Below, in pieces: positions 33,270 through 41,260 of a DNA stretch of 41,260 bases. Source of the stretch: Polysphondylium violaceum (lineage: Eukaryota > Evosea > Eumycetozoa > Dictyosteliales > Dictyosteliaceae); the NCBI GenBank assembly GCA_000277445.1, contig AJWJ01000176.1, forward strand, positions 1 to 41,260, given 5' to 3'. Under the pieces are notes generated by a model. That model was not told the origin of the DNA. It did not search any database and saw nothing but the letters and a program-made list of their open reading frames with translations. Each line of letters starts with the position of its first letter. Position 1 is the first letter of the stretch. A program made the position numbers and the translations under genes.

Positions 33270-34417
33270 TTATTTTGACTCACAAACTGAACGACAACCC
33301 ATGCTGTTATATTAAATATATATTAGTATTTTGAAAAAAGAATTCAAAATGAAAATATTAATCATTTTAAAACTTACTCTATTTTTTAATATGTATTATC
33401 ATTTTAGAGTAATTAAAATTTAATTAGTATATTTAGGTAGAGTATAAAAATTATAAAAATATTATTATAATTACAATTTTCAGAATAAGGTTCTCTGACA
33501 TTGCATTGGTAAGAATTGACTGGGCATCTATAAATTTTTTAAATTAGATTTTAAATATTCAAGTTATTAAAATAAAATTACATACTCTGCAATAAGATTA
33601 TCACCAACATTCATGGCAACTAATATTTTTTTTTCCAACAATCATTAGTAAATTAGTTTTTCAAACAAATAATAATTCTATGAGAGATAATTACCATGAC
33701 TTGGGCAAACATCGGAACCTGTAGCACAATAAAAAAATAAATCACCAACTTGACAATTTGAAATATTGCTTGGATCACAGGTCTTGGGAATAAGAGTTTG
33801 TGAAATTCCATTACCAGTACTAATCTCTTCATTTCCATTGAAGGATGGAATGTTTGGGTCACCTTGACCACCAGAAGTAGATCCAGAAATTGGGATTTCT
33901 ACTTTCCATGTATTACAAGCATTAGAATCTGACCCGACATATGTTCCTGGTGTCATTTTAGTACCACAAGCTGGGAGCTATAGCAAAAATTAAAGTAAAA
34001 TATTATTAATACAAAAGTAAAGGTATAGGAGTTTAAAATTAGATATTTACTTCTAAAATTGGGCATGAATAAAGTTAGTTATGTTTTAAAATTAAATACT
34101 AAAAACAACATACCATTATATAAAGAATCTACAGATTTAGAAAAAATGTCAAGACCAGATTTAGCAAAAGACTTGGTGATTAAACCGAGTGGATCTAAAA
34201 CATTGGCATTACATGGGCAATTTTGTACTTCCCAGCAGTTACAATATTTATGAGTTTTTGCGATAGCAGCAGCAGTGATGCAAACAGATAATGGTTGAGT
34301 TGGGACACTACGTTTAACTTGTAAAAGTTTATTAATAGATTCAGACACAGTGATGGCATTGATAATTGGTACAGTTACAAGTGCGAATATATAGAAAATT
34401 AAAGTTGTAGTTTTCAT
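33270..34417 (-). CDS. Secreted cysteine-rich protein, 233-236 aa, with candidate micro-exons
   Basis: Begins with a signal peptide (MKTTTLIFYIFALVTVPIINA), then a mature domain with about 15 Cys: HKYCNCWEVQNCPCNANVLD, CNTWKVEIPI, KTCDPSNISNCQVGD, DLFFYCATGSDVCPSHG, CPVNSYQCNV, and GCRSVCESK at the end. Exon pieces: 34417-34114; then 33970-33695 (or a 2-nt exon 34052-34051 plus 33977-33695); 33619-33586; 33527-33475; a 1-nt exon at 33378; and 33303-33270. Both versions keep frame (233 or 236 aa). If the 1-nt exon is rejected, the Cys-rich ending drops out of frame. No family is recognised; the layout is that of dictyostelid extracellular small proteins. Splice details are hand-derived and uncertain. 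Confidence 0.65.
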
Positions 34418-35701
34418 TTTTGTATTAAAGTATTAGTAATATCTATATATTTATATAAATGTTGTTTGAATGAAGAGAATATTGATGACGTTTGTTGGCA
34501 AACTTTATTTATAGTTTCAACTCAACAGCTTTTGAGAAAAAAATTTTCACAGAGATAATTTCAATAATGATTTTTCTTACTTACACAGTTACAATGCCAA
34601 TAGTACATGGGTTTTTTCAGATATTTGTGCTGGACCAAAAGTTTTAAAAAAAATCATCATTTTTTCTAGAAGAGAAGCTTTTGCTTCCCTTCCACTGAGT
34701 TTTTTTTTTCCACATTTTATACAATTTCTCATATTTCCCTATTGTAATTTAAAGATGATGTCATTTTATCTATTATTATTATTAGTAAAGATGGGTAATA
34801 AATATTTTAAATCTTGATTCGTTAAACTTTTCATTCAACTGTTCAGTGGAAAAAATAAAAATTGATGACGACGATGATTAGTCATGGTTCAATAAGATAC
34901 CAATAAAGATTGGACCAATGTGTATTGACTGTAAAGCACTTTATAAAGATTTTGAAACTTTCAAAATCTAATTAACAAGTATCCTAATAAGAAGAAACCA
35001 CCAATAAAATATATATCTCGTTTCATTTGAAAAGATATAACCCAGAATGCGCTTGCTCTATTGGTATAAAGTTATGATAAGAATTAAATTCATATGACTA
35101 TGGTTTATTAATCATAATTGAAATCATTACACAGTTGTTTTTCTTTATCACAATCTACTCTTTCTACTAATCACTAATATATTAGTGTAGATTTCTTGTT
35201 GACATGATACAAAATTTACAACTAGAGTTGTAAAGGTTGCAAAACTCAAAAAAAATGAATTGATGCTTCATTGATACCAGATAGATAGGTTAAACAAATG
35301 AATGAAATTATTTACTATTATTTATGTTTAGTCATTTTTAATTCATTAGCTTTCATCATTCCTCGTTAGTTTGGTTTTGTTATTAACAAATAGAGGTGAT
35401 GATGCATTCTACAATATTTCATATGCGTCAGTGAATCATATGAAGTGGTACCAAATTTTTTACCAAGTTATTTTTAAAAAAGAGGGATATTCCTCATTCA
35501 ATCAATGAGGTTATTCACGTGTATATTGACTGTAGTTTGATCATTGGCGAGCTTTTGAAATGCTTGATTTCATATTTGGAAAAAAAATTAATAAAAAAAT
35601 TTAAAAAAAATTTTAAAAAAATTCTTCGTTTTTTTTTTTTACAATATTTCTTCGTTTTTTAATCAAATTCGAATTACTTTGTGTACATATATAACAGAAC
35701 C
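34418..35701. other. Long divergent intergenic region (1.28 kb)
   Basis: No coding region or RNA gene recognised. It contains a perfect 16-bp palindrome (35172-35187), a small hairpin (CCTCATT/AATGAGG, about 35491-35510), and A/T tracts before FCF1 (35580-35642). It probably holds promoters for the secreted Cys-rich gene and FCF1. It is longer than any other spacer between genes in the window. Confidence 0.5.
35172..35187. repeat. Perfect 16-bp palindrome
   Basis: CACTAATATATTAGTG reads the same on both strands, about 515 bp upstream of FCF1. It could be a dimeric factor site or chance in AT-rich DNA. Confidence 0.7.
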
Positions 35702-36576
35702 ATGGCTAGAAAACCATCTTTAGCACCTAAAAGAATACCAATTCAAAAATTAAATCATACAAATACGTAAGTTTATACAAAAAATATATCCACCTAAAAA
35801 AAGAATTGAATCTTTAATTGATACATATACTCATTATCATCTCTCTACATATTTTTAGTAATTATACAAATAGACAAAAACAAGTAGAAAGATCAAAAAA
35901 AGAAGAAGAACATAGAAAGAAATTAGAGGCAGTGTAGGTTTACAGAGTAGTGTAGTAAATAGCCACAACAACAACAATACTAATATATTTATAACAAACT
36001 ATTTAAAGACCAGAAGATAATACATCTCATATGTTCTTTTCATATAATGAAGCATTAGTTCCACCATATCATGTTATTATAGATACAAATTTTATAAATT
36101 TTTCAATTTCACATAAATTAGATATTCTCCAAGCATTAATGGATTGTCTTTATGCTAAATGTATTCCCTATATATCAGACTGTGTTGCTGCCGAAATTGA
36201 AAGATTAGGCAGTAAATTTAAAGTTGCTTTAAGGTAAATATATTTTATTTGATGTTATCTTCCCTCACACACACTATTGTCTAATTTATATATACCTATA
36301 TGCTTATATATTAATATCCTTTATCTATTATTTTATCAACAACAAAGAATTTCAAAAGATCCAAGATTTCAAAGATTATCATGTAATCATAAAGGTACTT
36401 ATGCAGATGATTGCATAGTTAATAGAGTTACAATGCATCGTATGTTTATTGTTGCTACATGTGATGCAGATTTAAGAAGAAGAATTCGTAAAATTCCAGG
36501 TGTCCCCATTGTTTATCTTAAAGGTAAAAGATATACAATTGAAAGAATGCCCGATGCTTTTGGTGCTCCTAAATAA
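35702..36576 (+). CDS. fcf1: FCF1/UTP24 PIN-domain rRNA-processing nuclease, 197 aa
   Basis: Four exons: 35702-35766, 35859-35933, 36009-36233 and 36348-36576; introns of 92, 75 and 114 nt, frame kept. The length matches the family (about 198). A basic N-terminus is followed by the PIN domain: [20 protein letters not shown] (metal-binding Asp), [38 protein letters not shown] (acidic pair), [19 protein letters not shown] and [13 protein letters not shown]1 sits in the small-subunit processome and cuts pre-18S rRNA at sites A1/A2. The N-terminal 22 residues differ from the usual KTRK start, so an unseen upstream exon is possible though not required. Confidence 0.93.
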
Positions 36577-36742
36577 AAGTTTGATATTTTTAAATTATTA
36601 TAAATAATAATAAGCCTTTGTTCTTTTTATAGCGCTTTAAAACTATATACCATACGACAACTACTACTATTCTCCAACAAGAGATACACACAATAATATA
36701 CTTTAAGGGATAATAATATTTTTATTAAAACAAGCTAAATAA
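36577..36742. terminator. Convergent 3' flanks of FCF1 and argE
   Basis: AT-rich, no hairpin or coding sequence recognised. Confidence 0.35.
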
Positions 36743-38136
36743 TTAAAGAGTATTTTCTAATAACTCAATAGTTCTAGTTAAAATTTTAACAGCTTTTTTG
36801 AAATCATTTAATGAAGCATATTCATTATCAGCATGATAAGTTTCTTCTTTACCAAAACCAGTGATTTGAATATCAAAACCAGAGTCTTTTAATTCACGAA
36901 CCAATGGTAAAGTACCACAGGTTGAAACTGGTTTTAATTCACCTAAAACTTCTTTGGTGGCTTGACCAAGAGCTTTGTAACCATTGGAGTCAATATCACA
37001 AGCGAGACCAGAATCACCAAGACTATTCCAAGTGATTTTAACATGACCAACAACACCTTCTTCTGGAACAGAATATTTGCTAAATGGACCACGACTACGG
37101 AGATCGGTAATGTGCTCATTGATATCTTTGACAAAACCTTCAATGGCTTCACGACATTTGGCCATATCATAGAATGGAGTCAAACGAATATCACCTTGAA
37201 TGGTGGCTTCACCTGGAATGGTGTTGAATGAACCAACGATTGGTTTCCAAAGAGTTGGTTTCATGGTGGAGGAGATATCATAATTGTATTTCTTTTCGTC
37301 TGGATGAGCTGGGAAAGCTTTGTAGAAACGAGCTTGAACTTCAGCCAAAGCTTCATTGACGAGTTCCAAAGAGTTTACAGTTCTGTTTGGCATAGCAGAG
37401 TGCATATTTTTACCATAGGCAGTCAAATTCCAAGTTTGGGCACCACCAGTACCAATGGTTGGTTGCATATCAGCTGAGTCTACCCAATAGACTGGACCAT
37501 TCTTGAGGTGATTGATTTTACCAGCTCTGTCCAATTCATCGACACCAATGTTTGGAATATCGTCATTTTCTTCACTGACAATGAATACAGCACAAATGCT
37601 ATGTTTTAAGGCTGGCTTTTCAGTGGCCAATTGAATAAACAAGTCGGTCAATAAAGCGACGTGACCTAAACAATCAGTAGTACCTCTACCATAGAGTTTA
37701 TCACCTTCAATGACAAGTTTGAATGGATCTCTATCCCATTTGGTTGGGTCAGCTGGGACGACATCTAAATGTGATCCAACAAAAGAAATGGTTTTGTTTT
37801 CAACTGTACCTGGGTATTCAATTAAAATGTTACCTCTACCTTCAGCAAAAGCAACTCTTTCAACTTTTAAAACTCCACCTTTTTCTTTGGTGTATGGTTC
37901 AAGGGCCTTTGATATATTATTTAATTCTTCAATGTTAGGGATATAAACCATTATATTACACATGAATGTATGTATAGCTAGCTAGTTACCTTTAAAACAT
38001 GACGACCAGCATTATCTTCAACTGGGACCAATTGGGGTGGTCTGTTTTGGAGAGTCTTAGTTTCACCGATTAATAAGGTTAATAAGTCTAAGAATCTTTT
38101 TTCATTTAATTCATAGGAAGTAACTGCTTTAGTCAT
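36743..38136 (-). CDS. argE: Acetylornithine deacetylase (M20 metallopeptidase family), 436 aa
   Basis: Exons 38136-37990 and 37906-36743; intron 83 nt. The acceptor ATATCAAAG gives HVLK|ALEPYTKEKGG, which restores the family sequence; the ATG near 37963 lies inside the intron. Motifs: GSHLDVVPA (metal His and Asp), GRGTTDCLGHVALL (bridging Asp), SEENDD (catalytic Glu and ligand), STMKPTLWKPIVGSFNTIP (substrate side), GDIRLTPFYD, and FGKEETYHADNEY near the end (last metal His). It removes acetyl from N-acetylornithine in arginine synthesis and uses Zn or Co. The codon bias is mildly GC-rich relative to neighbours, suggesting good expression. Confidence 0.93.
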
Positions 38137-38669
38137 TTTGTTGTTGTTGATGTAATAAAAATAAAAAAAAAATGATCTTTTTTGAAAAGTCCTCAGAGGT
38201 GTTTTTTTGATGATCAAATTTTTACAAAAAAAAATAAAAAATAAAAATAAAATAAATCAAAATAAATTAAGAATGCAATCCATTGTCGCCCCTAAAAAGT
38301 AGATTGATTTTTTTTTTTTCTTGAATGATGCTTCTTTTTTACAACCAAGACCCAAAAATAATATCTATCTCTTCAATAAAATTTGTTGGGGGATACTTCC
38401 AGAATAGAATAAATAAATCAATTGATTGATTTGACAATGAGCCAAGCTTAATTCAAACTTTTTTCTCTATTTCTTCTGTACATACAGAGACAGATAAATT
38501 GTTCTAACTTTTTGATATAATAAATTTCAATTTAAATATTTGAGTAAATGTTTGCTTGGATTGAGTTTCTTTTTAAAATTTCAATGTTGTATTCTCTTGA
38601 ACAAATAGTCATAAACTATAATATTTATTTGACAAGAAAATTAATTTCATAAACTAATTTGAAATATAT
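38137..38669. promoter_or_regulatory. Spacer between SOD and argE (both minus)
   Basis: Promoter of argE plus 3' flank of SOD. A/T tracts at 38164-38172, 38224-38258 and 38309-38319. No coding or RNA feature recognised. Confidence 0.5.
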
Positions 38670-39307
38670 TTACAAGTTTTGAGCAAGACCAATGACACCA
38701 CAGCCTAATCTAGCACCAGCATGACCAGTAGTCTTGGAGTCTTCAAAACCGCCTTGACCTAAATCATCTTTATCAGCGTGAACAATCATAGTTCTACCAA
38801 CGATGCTGTGTTCACCAAAGAGGGAAATAACTTTATCGGTAATGGTACCTTTGGTTGGACCTTCTGGACCTTGAGATTCAATGTTACCAAGATCACCAAC
38901 ATGTCTGTTCTGTTTTAATGAAAATTTTTAACAAGTTAGTAATTTTAAAATTAAAAAAGTGTATATTGATGATCAATAGATTAAAGATCTTACTTCGTCA
39001 GTTGGAGCACCGTGTTCTTTACCGTGTGGATTGAAATGTGGACCAGCAGAGATACAACTATAAATAAATAATATTAGTAAACTATTTATATATTAAAGAA
39101 AATAATTGAATATATTTAATTATTTTATATAATAGCAACTAACCCTTGTTGAGTATCACCAAAAGCGTGAACATGGAAACCATGAAGACCAGCAGCTAAA
39201 CCAGTGATTTCATAATCAACAGTAACTGGGGCGTCTTTGTTTTCTTGAGTAAATTTAACGGTACCTTGGACGGTATCACCTTTAATAACACATACGGCTT
39301 TAGTCAT
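38670..39307 (-). CDS. Cu/Zn superoxide dismutase, 155 aa (or 194 aa from 39424)
   Basis: Exons 39307-39144, 39057-38994 and 38909-38670; introns of 86 and 84 nt, frame kept. Complete Cu/Zn [16 protein letters not shown] (Cu His pair), [15 protein letters not shown] (bridging His and Zn His), NRHVGDLGN (Zn His and Asp), [12 protein letters not shown] (fourth Cu His), GCGVIGL (disulphide Cys, with the one after exon 1). It turns superoxide into oxygen and hydrogen peroxide. The start at 39307 has the dictyostelid AAAAATG context after CAACAAC-type leader sequence. An in-frame ATG at 39424 adds 39 residues ([20 protein letters not shown]...) that form a typical signal peptide plus Thr/Asn linker. 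Cytosolic and secreted forms may both be made. Confidence 0.93.
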
Positions 39308-39939
39308 TTTTGAAGTTGTTGTTGAAGTTGTTGTATTTAAATTATTACCAATATTATTGACAAATACTAATAAGAGTAAAGAAAAAAAAATGATAAAAAA
39401 ATAGTTCAAATAAGTTGTCTTCATGTTCACACTCCATGAAAAATTAAAAAAATTCAAAAAAATTCTGTTTTAATTTTATTTTTTAGAAAAAAAAAAAAAA
39501 CAATACCCCTTTTATATTCAACACAATCTATTATTACCACAACTAAATGATGTGTGAAATTTCGGAATGTGTATTGCAAGAGGTATGTTCGAAACATATT
39601 TGGGGTTACAATAAACTTGAATATATCGGTATTTTCTAGATACATATTCTTTTACCATTATGACTATTTATTATACCAAGAGATCTTAATAAAGGATTAT
39701 GATGTAATAAATAAATAAAATTTTGGTGAGCCTCAGACTCGATCAAATACAAACAAATAACTGTGGAAAAAAAAAATGATCCTTCTCACTCCAAAAAAAC
39801 TAGAAGTTCAGTTTTTAAAAAGTTTTTCGTTTTTTTTGCAGAGAGGGATCAAATTTTTTTTTTTTTATGAAAATCAGTACGACCTGTTTGCTTATTGTTT
39901 GAAAGAGCATATACTATATATAATTACACATAAACAAAA
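39308..39939. promoter_or_regulatory. Divergent region SOD/mitochondrial L7/L12
   Basis: Includes the possible signal-peptide coding stretch of SOD (39308-39424), A/T tracts near 39486-39500 and 39855-39866, and no other gene. The short plus-strand ORF here is mostly low-complexity and not credible. Confidence 0.5.
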
Positions 39940-41148
39940 ATGTTCAGATCAATCAAATGTTTATCTACTTTTTCTAGGTACATATTATGCAGATTATCTA
40001 TCACTCTTTTGGTTTCATTTCATTCCTTTTCATTGCGATGAGAACCACACAACCACATTTCATTTTTCATATGAAACGATTTTGATCAAAAATCAGAGAA
40101 ATGCTAAAAAGTGATTTGAAATCAAATTGAATATATATTAATATAATATATTACATATCATCATATCATTATCATCAATATAGATTGAGTCAAAGACAAA
40201 CCACTTTATATAATGGTGCTCGTACTTTATGTACTAGTACTGGTGTAGAATTCAAAATTTTAACCAAAGAAGAAAAAGATGCACATGATAAAAAAATTGA
40301 AGAATTTGCAGAAAGAATTTGTGAACTCTCAACTCGTGATGTTATTATTCTCACTAAAGCTATTCAAGTATGATATTCAATTATAATAGTGGGTGTAGTA
40401 TATTTTAGGTTGTGTGATGATTGGTATAGATTATAGGTAGATAGTCAATGTATCAACAGCGGTCTAGTATTGTGATATTATAGTTGAAAGAGAAATCAAA
40501 CAAGAGTGTATTACATGCCTAAGGCAAAGAGGTTATAGGATTTATTTTGGTTTTTAGTTTCATGTAACATTTTGAAATCTGTTTCACACCCTATTATAAA
40601 AAGGAGTAGTAAGATACTATATAGAACAAAAAGTATTTGGTCATTTGAATACTGTATTCATTAGTACAAATGAAAGATTTATCATTGAAATCAAAGTTAC
40701 AAATAGTAATAACAATCAACAAGATCAAGAATAACAGCAGCAACAACAACAACATACTACATATTACCTATCTACCTATAATCTTTTTTGATCATGATTT
40801 CGCAATATACAACAACAATATATTTTACACCTTCTTTCTAATCTCGATAAAAAACACATTAATTAATACATATCTATCATTTATATATAGTCTAAATTAG
40901 GTTTACCAGATATTGATTTATCCAATTTGGGCTCTTCTGCCGCCCCAGCTGCTGGTGCTCCAGCTGCCGCTGCCGCTGCTGCCCCAGCTGCTGCCAAAAC
41001 TGAATTCAGTGTTAAACTTATTAAAGTTGCTGATGGTGCTAAATATAAGATTATTAAAGAATTAAGAGAAATTAAACCATCTCTTTCTTTGATGGAGGTA
41101 AGTGTTTTACATATATTTATTTAAATTCAAAAAAGACAAGTGAATTAA

Positions 41149-41221
<73 letters not shown>

Positions 41222-41260
41222 TAGTAACTAAAACTTGTAGAAAAACTCCCATCACTCATT
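39940..41260 (+). CDS. mrpl12: Mitochondrial ribosomal protein bL12m (L7/L12), partial
   Basis: Exons 39940-39977, 40184-40367, 40891-41097, and a last one running off the right edge. Introns are 206, 523 and about 127 nt. Exon 1 (MFRSIKCLSTFS) is a short amphipathic mitochondrial presequence. Exon 2 carries the L12 N-terminal stalk-binding helices (ERICELSTRDVIILTKAIQ). Exon 3 has SKLGLPDIDLSNLG, an Ala/Pro hinge, then FSVKLIKVADGAKYKIIKEL. The edge shows KLVEKLPSLI in frame at 41231-41260. bL12 stalk proteins recruit translation factors to the mitoribosome. The last junction is unresolved: the only AG (41223-41224) is followed directly by an in-frame TAA, so an indel near the ATT array or another splice is possible. 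Confidence 0.85.
40368..40890 (+). other. Unusually long intron (523 nt) of the L7/L12 gene
   Basis: Roughly seven times the usual intron length here, and less AT-extreme in its first half. It has a CAG/CAA repeat (40735-40755). A C-box-like GTGATGAT (about 40415) has no convincing matching D box, so no snoRNA is called. No ORF of note. Confidence 0.6.
41150..41222 (+). repeat. (ATT)n array in L7/L12 intron 3
   Basis: About 24 ATT units ending at the TTTAG at 41220-41224, close to the right edge. Confidence 0.95.

Noticed and set aside
37963-37963. ATG near 37963 as the start of ArgE
   Set aside because: It lies inside an intron; splicing 37990 to 37906 restores the family sequence and adds the conserved N-terminal exon.
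40413-40600. C/D-box snoRNA in the L7/L12 intron
   Set aside because: A GTGATGAT C-box-like motif is present, but no CTGA D box or terminal stem was found at a suitable distance.
1-41260. tRNA genes
   Set aside because: Scanned by eye for the T-arm GTTCRAATC pattern with flanking stems; TTCGAAT matches near 5515 and 35668 lack arms and a B-box context.

Overview
The window is nuclear DNA of a dictyostelid social amoeba, probably close to Dictyostelium. Base composition is very AT-rich. Introns are short (mostly 58-130 nt) and AT-rich, with GTAAGT/GTATGT donors and TAG/AAG acceptors. Genes are packed with poly-A/poly-T gaps, proteins carry Asn/Thr/Gln/Asp-Glu runs, and AAT/ATT microsatellites are common. 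Several proteins look like D. discoideum families (peroxisomal citrate synthase, acetylornithine deacetylase, glycogen synthase). No prokaryotic feature, CRISPR array, rRNA or tRNA was seen.

Layout. Positions 1-530 hold a decayed Ty3/gypsy-type integrase fossil, followed by about 1.2 kb of gene-free DNA rich in foldback sequences (697-1606). From 1731 to the right edge there are 20 protein genes, mostly in divergent or convergent pairs: (-) FAD oxidase/methyltransferase giant (1731-6559); (-) DENND10/FAM45 (6894-8032); (+) SAP-domain acidic protein (8206-9843); (+) USP36-like deubiquitinase (10195-12646); (-) EIPR1/TSSC1 WD40 protein (12771-14241); (+) sirtuin with an apparent frameshift (14568-16232); (-) small unknown (16270-16587); (+) ERCC1 (16775-18142); (-) glycogen synthase (18182-20996); (+) NOP16 (21530-22292); (-) small Hsp20-fold protein (22428-22890); (+) GPI-type surface glycoprotein (23618-24457); (-) HIBCH-type hydrolase (24580-25968); (+) peroxisomal citrate synthase with a PTS2 (26355-28070); (+) SMARCAD1/Fun30 remodeller (28370-31812); (-) PAAT-like protein (32033-32919); (-) secreted Cys-rich protein with candidate micro-exons (33270-34417); (+) FCF1 (35702-36576); (-) acetylornithine deacetylase (36743-38136); (-) Cu/Zn SOD (38670-39307, possibly from 39424); (+) mitochondrial L7/L12 (39940 to the edge, partial).

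This is a mixed housekeeping neighbourhood, not one pathway. Themes are ribosome biogenesis or translation (NOP16, FCF1, USP36-like, mitochondrial L7/L12), chromatin or DNA repair (sirtuin, ERCC1, SMARCAD1), and central metabolism (glycogen synthase, citrate synthase, HIBCH-like, ArgE, SOD). Splice structures were worked out by hand from reading-frame continuity and family conservation. Every one keeps the frame except the sirtuin (one-base shift in an A7 run) and the last L7/L12 junction at the right edge.

Points most worth a second look: the oxidase-methyltransferase fusion, the 1-nt and 2-nt micro-exon candidates, the long imperfect hairpin at 1361-1441, the alternative signal-peptide start of the SOD, and the GT/CA-rich promoter blocks resembling G-box-factor sites.
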